Origin: an uncultured Oscillospiraceae bacterium
GTDB taxonomy: Bacteria; Bacillota; Clostridia; Oscillospirales; Oscillospiraceae
Assembly: GCA_934589155.1 (NCBI GenBank)
Contig: CAKTNP010000002.1
Coordinates: forward strand, 1-64,000
Reading direction: 5' to 3'
DNA length: 64,000 bases
Shown here: positions 42,776-50,872 of the stretch, piece after piece
How the letters are laid out: each line of letters starts with the position of its first letter
Numbering within the stretch: position 1 is the first letter of the stretch
The notes under the pieces: generated by a model
What the model was told of the DNA's origin: nothing
Seen by the model: only the letters and a program-made list of their open reading frames with translations
Databases searched by the model: none
Program-made: the position numbers and the translations under genes

Positions 42776-43498
42776 ATGGGGCGGTTGCCCCGGGATAGGA
42801 CGGGCATTTTCTTGTTTCATGTGATCACAATTCAGGAACAGGTCTACCAGTTCCTGAAAGAAAAGATCTGCTCCGGCGAGTATCGCCCGGGGCAGAAGCT
42901 CCAGGAGCTGACCCTGGCTTCGGAGCTCCAGGTCAGCCGGAGCCCCGTGCGGGAGGCCCTGCGCCGCCTGGGAGCCGACGGCCTGGTGGAGGAGGTCCCC
43001 AACAAGGGCGTCAGCGTGAAAGTTTATACAAAAAAGGATATGGAGGAGATCTATGAGCTGCGGCTCATGATGGAAAACCAGGCCATTGAGCGGATCCCGG
43101 ATCCCACGATCCAGACCATGGCGGACCGGCTCCGGGCCCTGGTGGCCGACATGCAGACCGCCTATGACCGGCAGGACCGGGTCAACTATATCCGACTGGA
43201 TACGGAGCTCCACCGGGCCCTGGTCCGGGACTGCGGCAACGGCCTGCTGTTCCAGCTCTACGACCGGCTGGACAGCCAGATCCGCCAATTCCGACGGTTT
43301 TCCCTGGAAAACAGGAGCCGTCGTGCGGATTCCGTGCTGGAACACCGGCGGATCGTGGACCTGCTGCTGGCCGGAGACCGGGAGGGCGCCAAGGCAGAGA
43401 ACCGAAAGCACCTGCTGCTGGCTCGGGACCAGGTCATCGCCTGCCTGGACCGTCAGAACGCCCAGGACCACCTGGAGGGCCGGAATCCCCAGCCCTGA
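42776..43498 (+). CDS. GntR-family regulator, FadR/FCD subfamily
   Basis: A 240-residue regulator. The winged helix is IQEQVYQFLKEKICSGEYRPGQKLQE...ELQVSRSPVREALRRLGADGLVEEVPNKGVSV; the FCD ligand domain follows from about residue 90, with metal-site residues expected in RLDTELHRALV and in HRRIVDLLLAGDREGA near the C-terminus. The ATG at 42776 is kept because AGGGG lies before it, although the promoter places the mRNA start nearly on it; GTG 42821 is the alternative, 15 codons later. It converges on the LarA-UxaA operon; FCD regulators commonly control hexuronate or hydroxy-acid use, and a matching palindrome is found at 46525-46538. Confidence 0.9.
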   Translation: MGRLPRDRTGIFLFHVITIQEQVYQFLKEKICSGEYRPGQKLQELTLASELQVSRSPVREALRRLGADGLVEEVPNKGVSVKVYTKKDMEEIYELRLMMENQAIERIPDPTIQTMADRLRALVADMQTAYDRQDRVNYIRLDTELHRALVRDCGNGLLFQLYDRLDSQIRQFRRFSLENRSRRADSVLEHRRIVDLLLAGDREGAKAENRKHLLLARDQVIACLDRQNAQDHLEGRNPQP

Positions 43499-43614
43499 CC
43501 GGTCCCACCGGCTCCCATCGTCCCTTCCCTCCCTCGCCGGGTCCCGACCGGTCCTCACCGGCCCCGGCCGACTCCCACGCGCCTCCCCCACGCCGCACCC
43601 CATGCCTCCTACGC

Positions 43615-43662
43615 ACAAAAAAGAGCGGAAGCCGCCGTTGGGCGGCTTCCGCTCTTGCATTT
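43615..43662. terminator. Bidirectional terminator between GntR and UxaA genes
   Basis: A 16-bp perfect stem (43621-43636 with 43641-43656) with a T run in both directions. Confidence 0.9.
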
Positions 43663-43689
43663 TTATTCCAAATATAGAATGTTTATGCC

Positions 43690-44865
43690 TCAGATCACCG
43701 GGCCCAGGCAGTGGATGTCGATGGCGCTGAAATAGCTGATGGCCTCGTTCTTGGTCATTTCGCCGTTCAAGACCCGCAGCATCTTCCGGAATGCCTCTTC
43801 GCCCACCTCTTCGATGCTCTTTTCGCCGGTAATGATCCGTCCGGCGTTAATGTCCATGTCGTTTTCCATCCGGGCATAGGTATTGGGATTGCCGCAGATC
43901 TTAATGACCGGCATAGATGGGAATCCCTGGGGCGCCCCTCGGCCCGTGGAGAACATCATGAACTGGGCGCCGGTGGCGGCCATACCCGTCAGGATCTCCG
44001 GCTCTCGGCCCGGGCTGTCCTTGATCCACAGACCCTTGCAGCCTGCGGCATGCTGAGGATACTCCAAAACGCCTTGGATAGGCCGGGTTCCGCTCTTTAC
44101 AATGGCACCCAGGCTCTTTTCCTCTATGGAGCTGAGGCCGCCGGCAATGTTGCCGGGGGTGGGCTGGCCCTTACGCATGTCGCATCCGATGGACTTGGCT
44201 CGGTTCTCCATAGCCTCTACGATCTTGTAGATCTTCCGGCCCACGGGGCCCTCCTCGCCGCCCACGGCCCGGCGGGCCAGCAGATGCTCACCGCCTAGGA
44301 ATTCCGTGGTCTCGCCAAAGATCACCGTGGCGCCCAGGTCCACCAGCTTGTCCGCCACGTAGCCGATGACGCAGTTGGAGGCCATGCCGGAGGTGGTGTC
44401 GGAGCCGCCGCACTTGATGGCCATGACGGCCTTGTCCACGCCAACCTCCTGGCGCTGATAGCCGGAAACCTCAATGACCAGCTTCCGGGCAATGTCCGTG
44501 CCCAGGCGGATGGCATTGGAGACGCCGCCCAGCTCCTGGACGTGGATGATCTCCACGTGCTTGCCCGTGGCCAGCAGTTCCCGATACATCCGCTCATGAT
44601 CCGTACCCTCGCAGCCCAGGCTGACGATCAGAATGGCCGCCGCGTTGGGGCTCTTGCCCAGGCTGATGAGGGTGTCCGTCACCCGCTCCAGATCCGGCGG
44701 CATCTGACAGCAGCCCTGGTGGTGGAGATAGGTCACGCAGCCCTGGACCTGGCGGCAGATGGCCTGGGCCACGTCGTTGGCGCAGGTGACGCTGGGGATC
44801 ACCGCCACAAAATTCCGGGAGCCTACCTGGCCGTCCGGACGAACATATCCATAAAAGTGATCCAT
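43690..44865 (-). CDS. UxaA-family dehydratase/lyase, large subunit
   Basis: A 391-residue protein matching the C-terminal catalytic part of altronate/galactarate dehydratase or the beta subunit of sulfolactate sulfo-lyase (SuyB). It begins FYGYVRPDGQVGSRNFVAVIPSVTCAND, then HHQGCCQMPPD, SLGCEGTDHERM, IKCGGSDTTSGMASN and a final MPVIKICGNPNTYARMENDMDINAG. Conserved cysteines and the GGSDTTSG loop are intact, expected to bind iron. The small partner domain is encoded separately 17 bp upstream. Substrate inferred to be a 2-hydroxy or sugar acid supplied by the LarA-type epimerase. Confidence 0.88.
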   Translation of the reverse strand: MDHFYGYVRPDGQVGSRNFVAVIPSVTCANDVAQAICRQVQGCVTYLHHQGCCQMPPDLERVTDTLISLGKSPNAAAILIVSLGCEGTDHERMYRELLATGKHVEIIHVQELGGVSNAIRLGTDIARKLVIEVSGYQRQEVGVDKAVMAIKCGGSDTTSGMASNCVIGYVADKLVDLGATVIFGETTEFLGGEHLLARRAVGGEEGPVGRKIYKIVEAMENRAKSIGCDMRKGQPTPGNIAGGLSSIEEKSLGAIVKSGTRPIQGVLEYPQHAAGCKGLWIKDSPGREPEILTGMAATGAQFMMFSTGRGAPQGFPSMPVIKICGNPNTYARMENDMDINAGRIITGEKSIEEVGEEAFRKMLRVLNGEMTKNEAISYFSAIDIHCLGPVI

Positions 44866-44882
44866 ATCAAATCCTCCCCGTC

Positions 44883-45182
44883 TTACAGATCGCCCCGGCC
44901 CCGCAGGGAGTCCAGGTTGTGAATGTGTACATACTCGCCCCGGCGAATGTTCTTAGTGGCAATGCCGATCTCTTCGCCGTACTTGATGATGAGCTCGCCC
45001 TTGGCAATGTCCCGAACTGCGATTTTATGGCCGTAGGGCACGTCGCCGATGACGGTCACCGGGGTCATGGTGCCCTTCTTGTCCCGGATCTCCACCTCCA
45101 TGCCGTCGGTGATGCCGTTGGCAAAGATGGTGGCCACATTGTCCTTGTCATTGACCTGCAGGGCAATTTTTGCTTCTTCCAT
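44883..45182 (-). CDS. UxaA-family dehydratase/lyase, small SAF-domain subunit
   Basis: A 99-residue SAF-domain protein equal to the N-terminal domain of altronate dehydratase or the alpha subunit SuyA. The key stretch is VPYGHKIAVRDIAKGELIIKYGEEIGIATKNIRRGEYVHIHN (about 50-91). The ATG follows GGAGGTATAACC and comes 2 bp after the LarA stop. It should form a heteromeric enzyme with the large subunit. Confidence 0.9.
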   Translation of the reverse strand: MEEAKIALQVNDKDNVATIFANGITDGMEVEIRDKKGTMTPVTVIGDVPYGHKIAVRDIAKGELIIKYGEEIGIATKNIRRGEYVHIHNLDSLRGRGDL

Positions 45183-45184
45183 GG

Positions 45185-46471
45185 TTATACCTCCTCTTTT
45201 TTTACCGCCAGCACGCTGACGCCGTCGGGGATCACGACCACCTTCGCGTCCCGGCCTTTGATGCCGTAGGCAATCTCCAGAGCCTCGTCCGGGCTGGATG
45301 CCGGGATCATATTGGCCCGGCGGACCGCGTCATGGTCCAGATACGTGGTCACCAGGATCACCTTGTGCTTTTTCAGGATCCGGGCGTAGATCTGGGGGCA
45401 CCACTGCTCCGGGATGGTCTCCTTCGGCGGGATCTTGGACAGGAAACTGTCGATCTCCTCCACAGTGCCCAGTTGGATGAGCTTTTCAAAATGGGTGCCG
45501 CCCATACCGTCGGCACAGCTGCAGCACATGATGATGACTCCGTCCTCCCCCGCACAGGCCTCTGCCGTGGCCACGGCCTTGGGGCTCTGGTACAGGTTCT
45601 GGTCCAGGGGATAACCGCCGTTGCTGGTCACCACAATGTCGCCGGAAATGGGCGGGCACTGGGACCACTGGCGGATGAAGGCCACGCCCTGGGCGTGGGC
45701 CTGCTCCAAATCGCCGGCCCAGGCGGCGATGACCTTTTTTTCGCCGTTCAGGGCAACATTGAAAATGAACTGCACGTTCACAGCGCGAGCGGCACAGAGC
45801 ATATCTTCATGGACCGGGTTATGCTCCAGAACGCCGGTGTTTGCATAGGGGCTGGAAATGGCTCGGTAGCTGTGGTTTTCGTTGACGGTCTCCTGAGAAC
45901 AGATCCCGGGCAGGATGCTCTTTCGTCCGCCGGAGAAGCCCGCGAAGAAATGGGGCTCAATGAAGCCCTCGGTCACCAGCAGGTCGCACTCCACCGCCAG
46001 CCGGTTCACGTTGAAATCCGCCCCGGAGGGCAGGGTGCAGACGTGGACGAACTGGCTGGGGTCAAAGGCGTTGTTGATGGCGATTTTCTCATGATCCACG
46101 ATGGCGTCACCGAACATACGGCGCTGCTCCTCCTCCGTGGTGGCCCGGTGAAGCCCCGTGGCGATGAGGATCGTAATGTCCGCCTGGGGATTTCCCTGGC
46201 GGATCTCCGCCAGCAGAATGGGCAGGGTCAGCTTGCTGGGTACCGCCCGGGTATGGTCCGAGGTCACCAGGACCACCCGGTCCTTTCCCTTGGCCAGGTC
46301 CCGAAGCCGGGGGCTGCCGATGGGGTGCTCCAGGGCTTCGTAAATCAGCTCCGTCTCGGATTTTCCCGGGTCGAATTCGTGCATTTTCGCCGTGACCACC
46401 TGAAGAAGGTTCTTCTCCTCCACGTGCAGGTCCAGGCTAGATGTGTAGTAGGGAATGGGAATGGTTTTCAT
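45185..46471 (-). CDS. larA: LarA-family nickel-dependent 2-hydroxy-acid racemase/epimerase
   Basis: A 428-residue enzyme of the lactate racemase family. Catalytic and cofactor residues align by number with the known L. plantarum enzyme: R75 in SDHTRAVPS, H108 in ATGLHRAT, H174 in EPHFFAG and K184 (cofactor lysine) in GGRKSILPG. The ATG at 46469-46471 follows GGAGGGAGA; the longer frame upstream is not supported. LarBCE, which make the nickel-pincer cofactor, are not in the window and must be elsewhere. Coupled to the split UxaA dehydratase, it more likely epimerises a sugar acid or hydroxy acid for dehydration than lactate itself. Confidence 0.9.
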   Translation of the reverse strand: MKTIPIPYYTSSLDLHVEEKNLLQVVTAKMHEFDPGKSETELIYEALEHPIGSPRLRDLAKGKDRVVLVTSDHTRAVPSKLTLPILLAEIRQGNPQADITILIATGLHRATTEEEQRRMFGDAIVDHEKIAINNAFDPSQFVHVCTLPSGADFNVNRLAVECDLLVTEGFIEPHFFAGFSGGRKSILPGICSQETVNENHSYRAISSPYANTGVLEHNPVHEDMLCAARAVNVQFIFNVALNGEKKVIAAWAGDLEQAHAQGVAFIRQWSQCPPISGDIVVTSNGGYPLDQNLYQSPKAVATAEACAGEDGVIIMCCSCADGMGGTHFEKLIQLGTVEEIDSFLSKIPPKETIPEQWCPQIYARILKKHKVILVTTYLDHDAVRRANMIPASSPDEALEIAYGIKGRDAKVVVIPDGVSVLAVKKEEV

Positions 46472-46524
46472 TGGCGTCTCCCTCCATGCGGTATTGTCTT
46501 TTTGCAGCATCTTTGCAAATTGTC

Positions 46525-46538
46525 GATTGTATACAATC
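46525..46538. promoter_or_regulatory. Perfect palindromic GntR/FCD operator
   Basis: GATTGTATACAATC is a 14-bp perfect palindrome with the TTGTATACAA core typical of FCD regulators. It lies just downstream of the LarA promoter -10, ideal for repression by the GntR protein at 42776. Confidence 0.75.
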
Positions 46539-46552
46539 TTAACTTTGATTTT

Positions 46553-46581
46553 ATTGTACCGCCTTCGGCGGGCACTGTCAA
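46553..46581 (-). promoter_or_regulatory. Promoter of the larA-UxaA operon
   Basis: Perfect TTGACA (46576-46581), 17-bp spacer, TACAAT (46553-46558) on the minus strand; 81 bp of leader precedes larA. Confidence 0.85.
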
Positions 46582-46732
46582 GGACTAGGTCGGGCCGGGC
46601 TCCCGGTTGTGCGCATTTTGCCCATAAGCCATATTTTTCTTGTATTTTCGGATTACTTACGATCATTCCGTCCAAGATTGTTTCGTTTTCTCCTGTTTCC
46701 TCGTCCTTTCTTTTTCTCTTCCGGTCGTTCCT

Positions 46733-46761
46733 CCTGCCAAAGAAAACCTATCTTTGGCAGG
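46733..46761. other. Isolated perfect hairpin
   Basis: CCTGCCAAAGA (46733-46743) and TCTTTGGCAGG (46751-46761) pair perfectly around a 7-nt loop. No T tail of note; lies between two divergent promoters. The rest of 46472-46890 holds only those promoters and the operator. Confidence 0.6.
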
Positions 46762-46813
46762 TTTGCCCCGCCGGTCTCTTCTCCCCCGGCAGTCGTAACC
46801 GCCAAAAAAAGAA

Positions 46814-46842
46814 TTGTATTTGTACCGGTCCTGTGCTATTCT
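46814..46842 (+). promoter_or_regulatory. Promoter of the L,D-transpeptidase gene
   Basis: TTGTAT (46814-46819), 17-bp spacer, TATTCT (46837-46842). Confidence 0.65.
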
Positions 46843-46890
46843 TTTCTGTAGAATGTCGAATTTTGGAAAAACCAGTTTGGAGGCCCTTTT

Positions 46891-48192
46891 ATGAAGAAAC
46901 TTCTTTGGATCCCCCTGGTGCTGGCGCTCCTTTGCGGGTGCAGCCGAGAGCCCCAGGTATTTACCTTCCCGGAGGATACCCGGATCGCCGGGGTTGACGT
47001 CAGCGGTGACACGGTGGAGGAGGCGGACGCCGCCCTGGCCGCCTGGCCGGAGACCTATCGCCTGCGGGTCCTGATGGACGGCGTGGAAACCTTCCTCACG
47101 GCGGAGGATCTTGACCTGGCCTACCACGCCCCCACAGATTGGGAGACGGCGCCGGATCTTCCTCTGAGCGATGTGTACACCGTCACCCTGCCGGACGATA
47201 TTCTGAGCCGCCTCAACGGCCTGGATTACAGCCGCAAGGACGGGCAGGAGCTGGCCACCATGGGCTACTCCCAGGAGGAGGGTGCCTTCGTGGTGGTCCC
47301 CGGCCGAAGCTGGGCCTATCACGAATACGAGCCCACCCTGGACAAGCTGAAAGAGGCCGCCCAGGCCCTGGAGCCGGAGGTCCGGCTCCACTCTCCCATG
47401 GTCACAGTCCCCGGCCAGACCGCCGAGGATGTGGACCTGCCCGGCGTGGCCACCGCCAACGGCTGGCTGAACGCCTCCGTAACCCTGGATCTGCCCGACG
47501 GCTCCGTTACCGTGGACCGGGATACCATCCTCCCCTGGATCTCCATCGGCGAGGATCATCTGACGCCGGAACTGGATCTTGACGCCATCTCGGACTACGG
47601 CCACAGCCTGGCCCAGGCCCACTCCGCCGCCGCCACCGATGCCAAGGTCTTTACCACCACCTCCGGCAGTACCATTACCCTGCAGTACGGCTACGGCGGA
47701 TACACCGTGGACGGAGACGATCTGACCGCCCGGCTCACGGAGGGCATCCAGCAGGGCCTGACCACGGAATACACCCCCCGGGTCCTGGACGGCGAACCGG
47801 CCCAAACCGTGAACGAGACTTTCGGCGGCACCTATATTGAGGTGGACATTGGCAGCCAGATGGTCTACTGCTACAAGGACGGTTCCCTGGTGATCTCCTC
47901 CCCCTGCGTCACGGGCTGTGTGGCGGAGGACTGCAGCACCCCCACCGGCCTATACTATATCTATGATTTGGATCGGGACACGGTGCTGACCGGCCCCACC
48001 TGGAACGACTGGGTGGACTGCTGGATGGGCTTCTACGGCGGCTACGGTCTCCACGACGCCAACTGGCGGACGGAGTTCGGCGGCGACATTTATCTGGAAA
48101 ACGGCAGCCACGGCTGCGTGAACCTGCCCCCGGATGTGGCCCCCGTGATCTACAACGCCATCGATTACGGCACCGCCGTGATCCTCTACTGA
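46891..48192 (+). CDS. L,D-transpeptidase lipoprotein (YkuD domain with VanW-like peptidoglycan-binding region)
   Basis: A 433-residue exported cell-wall enzyme. A lipoprotein signal (KKLLWIPLVLALLCGCS, cysteine about 17) leads to repeated wall-binding segments of the PG_binding_4 type (for example IAGVDVSGDTVEEADAAL near 32-49), then a YkuD domain from about 310. The catalytic motif is GSHGCVNLP with C409. It should form 3-3 cross-links or attach proteins to meso-DAP peptides outside the membrane. Transcribed alone from the promoter at 46814-46842. Confidence 0.9.
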   Translation: MKKLLWIPLVLALLCGCSREPQVFTFPEDTRIAGVDVSGDTVEEADAALAAWPETYRLRVLMDGVETFLTAEDLDLAYHAPTDWETAPDLPLSDVYTVTLPDDILSRLNGLDYSRKDGQELATMGYSQEEGAFVVVPGRSWAYHEYEPTLDKLKEAAQALEPEVRLHSPMVTVPGQTAEDVDLPGVATANGWLNASVTLDLPDGSVTVDRDTILPWISIGEDHLTPELDLDAISDYGHSLAQAHSAAATDAKVFTTTSGSTITLQYGYGGYTVDGDDLTARLTEGIQQGLTTEYTPRVLDGEPAQTVNETFGGTYIEVDIGSQMVYCYKDGSLVISSPCVTGCVAEDCSTPTGLYYIYDLDRDTVLTGPTWNDWVDCWMGFYGGYGLHDANWRTEFGGDIYLENGSHGCVNLPPDVAPVIYNAIDYGTAVILY

Positions 48193-48203
48193 TATAAAGA
48201 TAC

Positions 48204-48240
48204 AAAAATCGGGACTCCGCCAAGCGGAATCCCGATTTTT
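48204..48240. terminator. Bidirectional terminator
   Basis: A 17-bp stem with one mismatch around CAA, flanked by five As and five Ts, between the convergent L,D-transpeptidase and hydrolase-family genes. Confidence 0.9.
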
Positions 48241-48255
48241 ATGACCCGTAGACTT

Positions 48256-48891
48256 TCATTTTTGCTTCTTCTTATAGCCGCAGTCGCAGTAGGGGCCGCC
48301 GGAGGCCAGGGTATACTCCCGGACAAAGTCCGACGCGCCGCCGGCCTCGCTCATGGTGTAATCCAGCCGGCACAGGGCCGGGGTCAGATCATACAGCCCC
48401 AGCTCCTTCATCAGGGCGCAGATGCCGCATGCGGTAAACCTGGCCTCATAACCGCCGCCATCCTCATAGGGGTAGAATTCCATATTCCAGGAATAGGGGT
48501 TCCGGTCCGCCGCCCGAAGCCGGGCCGCGGTCTCCATGCCGGCAATGTCCTCCGGTGAGAATTTCCGCTTTCCGCTTTTTCGACAGAACCACTTCATAGG
48601 CCCGGTCATCATGGCCTGGGCGTAGTACTCCGTCAGTTCCTTCACCTCCGGCCGCCGGGGCATGGACAGCACAAAGGCCCCCAACATGGCGCAGTTCACC
48701 GCGTTCATCCGGAACCGGTCTTCTTTTTCAAAAGGCGGCAGGTCCCGGATGATCTTCTTGTATTTGGGCTTCGCCGCCTTGATAATGGCCTTTGCCTCCT
48801 TCCGGTCATAGCCCAGAACGGTTTCCAGCTTCTTTTGAAAGGATCCGCCGAACAGCGCCCACATTCCCATGGGCATACCCATGTACTTCAT
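48256..48891 (-). CDS. L-2-amino-thiazoline-4-carboxylate hydrolase-family protein
   Basis: A 211-residue soluble protein resembling the ATC hydrolase family (PF14196), known from thiazoline-to-cysteine conversion but often of unknown role in Clostridia. It begins MKYMGMPMGMWALFGGSFQKKL, has EYYAQAMMTGPMKWFCRK near 100 and the conserved cysteine-rich C-terminal part with ACGICALMKELGLYDLTPALCRLDY and CDCGYKKKQK. The ATG at 48889-48891 follows GGGAGGGACAGAA. A 14-bp perfect palindrome lies 38 bp upstream. Family call is from memory of the pattern; specificity unknown. Confidence 0.65.
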   Translation of the reverse strand: MKYMGMPMGMWALFGGSFQKKLETVLGYDRKEAKAIIKAAKPKYKKIIRDLPPFEKEDRFRMNAVNCAMLGAFVLSMPRRPEVKELTEYYAQAMMTGPMKWFCRKSGKRKFSPEDIAGMETAARLRAADRNPYSWNMEFYPYEDGGGYEARFTACGICALMKELGLYDLTPALCRLDYTMSEAGGASDFVREYTLASGGPYCDCGYKKKQK

Positions 48892-48928
48892 TTCTGTCCC
48901 TCCCGTTTTCTTGTATGAATTTTTATAA

Positions 48929-48942
48929 TTAGCAGATGCTAA
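48929..48942. promoter_or_regulatory. Palindromic operator candidate TTAGCA-GA-TGCTAA
   Basis: A 14-bp palindrome of 6-bp arms in the promoter region of the hydrolase-family gene; on the minus strand TTGGAA lies about 10 bp upstream and TTATAA just downstream, so binding would interfere with polymerase. Regulator unknown. Confidence 0.5.
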
Positions 48943-49178
48943 CCTGTTGTTCCAACCCAAACTGCGATTTATCTTTATTGTACGCAATTGTACGCAGCCT
49001 TCGGAACCTTGTCAAGGCGGAGCCGGAGCAAAAGCGTTTTCGCTCGCTCCTGTTATTTCCAGCCGAAACAGCGCATATTGGCTCCATTTTCGGTGAGACT
49101 ATGGGTGCGGAAAGGCAGCCCGTTTCCCACGGGAAGCGAACGCCTTCCCGTGGAATACAGGAAAGGAGATGCACGAAA

Positions 49179-49373
49179 ATGAAGAACAGCAACAACATCA
49201 ACATTCCCGAGGCCCGCGCCGCTATGGACAAGTTCAAGATGGAGGCCGCTTCCGAGGTTGGCGTCAACCTGAAGGAAGGCTACAACGGCAACCTGACCTC
49301 CCGCGAGGCCGGTTCCGTAGGCGGCCAGATGGTTAAGAAGATGATCGAGGCTTACGAGCAGGGCCTGAAGTAA
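49179..49373 (+). CDS. Alpha/beta-type small acid-soluble spore protein
   Basis: A 64-residue DNA-coating protein of dormant spores. The second family signature is intact: KFKMEAASEVGVNLKEGYNG, then LTSREAGSVGGQMVKKMIEAYEQGLK. EVGVN marks the usual protease (GPR) cleavage neighbourhood. AAAGGAG precedes the ATG. A sigma-G promoter would be expected upstream, but I see only weak matches near 49075. Its presence indicates the organism forms endospores. The 3' end and terminator are duplicated in inverted orientation at 56038-56150. Confidence 0.95.
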   Translation: MKNSNNINIPEARAAMDKFKMEAASEVGVNLKEGYNGNLTSREAGSVGGQMVKKMIEAYEQGLK

Positions 49374-49445
49374 GGTCCATGGGACAGGGGCACGGCCCCT
49401 GTCCCATTTCTGTTTCTTCCGTATGCTCTGCCGGTGGCTTTGGGC
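49333..49445 (+). repeat. Segment duplicated in inverted orientation at 56038-56150
   Basis: The last codons of the spore protein gene, its terminator and about 40 bp beyond match the reverse complement of 56038-56150 with only scattered differences over about 113 bp. Confidence 0.85.
49379..49412 (+). terminator. Terminator of the spore protein gene
   Basis: ATGGGACAGGGGC and GCCCCTGTCCCAT form a 13-bp perfect stem around ACG, then TTCTGTTTCTT. Confidence 0.85.
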
Positions 49446-49637
49446 GGACAAGCCGCATCGCTGCCGGGCACAAGATCATAGCGCGATACATGGCGGGGAT
49501 TGCGATTTAGACCAGCAGTTTAGAGAAACGCCTGAAAAATCGGACAATCCGCACATAGCAGAAACGCACCACAGCCCGCCGGCGATTTTTGTCAGCGGGC
49601 TGCGGTGCATTTTATGAGGTCTGATCCCACTTTCGGC

Positions 49638-49914
49638 CTATTTTATCAACGCTCTAATCACTTCAATGGTTTTCCCGTATTCAATATCCGCCGCATAGGC
49701 AAACTGCTTCCGGTACTTGTCCCACATGCTCAAAAGGCGTCCTGTCGGAAATGCCATGCAGGAACAGTGCCGTTTCATGGGAAAAGATGATTTTCTCCGA
49801 CCGCTTGCTGATGGAAAGCATGGCCTTGGAAATACCATGGGCGATAGCAACCTTTGTTTCAATCATTCCTCCATGCGTTTTTGCAATGGAGCTTAATTCA
49901 TTCATGTAATCCAT
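49638..49914 (-). pseudogene. Remnant of an AbiEi-family antitoxin
   Basis: The N-terminal part in one frame, MDYMNELSSIAKTHGGMIETKVAIAHGISKAMLS, is typical of AbiEi/type IV antitoxin proteins, and SHETALFLHGISDRTPFEH matches the later conserved segment; between them the middle domain is missing. After about 49725 the family-like tail (KTIEVIRALIK) is in another frame, so an internal deletion and a frameshift have broken the gene. Full-length relatives are near 200 residues. No AbiEii toxin gene remains next to it. Composition is more AT-rich than the neighbours. Confidence 0.7.
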
Positions 49915-50115
49915 TTGACCACCCCGCAATACCAAATCAAAAATATTATACGCAACATCGTTCTCAAAGTCAGCAAAAATGCAACTTTGAAAACGAAATT
50001 AAAAATGATTTTATTCTCAAAGTCAACGTCTTTGCCGATACAGCAGCATCCGTGGAATGTCCCGTGCCGGAATACGTAGAATACCATGGATTCGCCTATC
50101 TTCCCAATAGCAAGC
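49915..50115. other. AT-rich intergenic DNA with a short direct repeat
   Basis: No gene. TTCTCAAAGTCA occurs twice (near 49961 and 50019). A TATAAT on the minus strand near 49950 could have driven the antitoxin remnant. Confidence 0.4.
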
Positions 50116-50152
50116 AAGCCGCAGCGGAGCTTACCTTCGCTGCGGCTTTGTT
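50116..50152. terminator. Hairpin terminator next to the PolC remnant
   Basis: AAGCCGCAGCG (50116-50126) pairs with CGCTGCGGCTT (50138-50148); TTGTTTC follows on the plus strand. Confidence 0.65.
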
Positions 50153-50186
50153 TCACCCCGCGTTGTTTTTTCGTTGGTGTACCGGT

Positions 50187-50870
50187 TTACTGGCAGTCAA
50201 GGGGTAGACGAATTGCATTTCCTTCCGGGATAAATCGATGCGGGTCCGCGGCAGCCTGATCCGCAGGGAGAAACCGGAGTCCCTTCTCATAACATTCCAG
50301 CGCCAGATTAAGCACATTACATTGCAGTTCCGTGGAAAAATCCTGGTCCTGCGGATCAATCGTTTCTCCACCGGTTAGAAAATCCAACTCCTGGCGTACC
50401 CGCTTTTCACCTTCAACGAGGATGCGGTAATCGAATTCTACGTCATTTATCGTCAGAATTACGGAATAGAATACTGTTGGATAATGGATCTTATACCAGA
50501 TCAGCCGCAGGTAATTGATCGAGCGCTCCACCGCATTCGACCTAGGGTTGAAAAACACAATCTCATTTATGGATTCTATGTACCATTCCGGAATGCCTTT
50601 TTCACGAAGCAGGGCTAACTGACTCCCACTTAGGCCTTTCGCCGTGTCGCATAGTTCCGCTATTTCAAACGCTGTCTTGGGCTCGATCCCGTGAGAAGTC
50701 AGATTCAGCATTATATCCTCACGATTAGAAATCAGATCCTGGGGAGCGCATATGGTGTTTATCAATTTTTCACCGTTATCGTTCCACAGTCCGACCCCTT
50801 GGGAGAGTCCCTCAATTCGTACCAGATCGGAAAAGCTGGCAGGCTGCAGCGTATCACATATTTTTCTGAA
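50187..50870 (-). pseudogene. polC: Detached C-terminal fragment of PolC-type DNA polymerase III
   Basis: About 228 codons remain open and clearly match the PolC C-terminus: TLQPASFSDLVRIEGLSQG, SNREDIMLNLTSHGIEPKTAF, LREKGIPEWYIES, LIWYKIHYP and YEKGLRFLPADQAAADPHRF correspond in order to FSDLVxISGLSHG, RDDIM..GLEP, PEWYI, AYFKVHYP and CERGF segments of real PolC. The usual KAHAxAY motif is degraded to RSNAVERS, and the palm, exonuclease, OB and zinc parts are absent. It cannot be an active polymerase. Upstream it joins a repeat-protein fragment out of frame. A complete polC must exist elsewhere if the cell is viable. Confidence 0.8.
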
Positions 50871-50872
50871 AA

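Noticed and set aside
50116..50152. Considered as an attachment-site or integron-like hairpin beside the PolC fragment
   Set aside because: No integrase, no direct repeat at the flanks, and the stem with TTGTTTC fits an ordinary terminator better.
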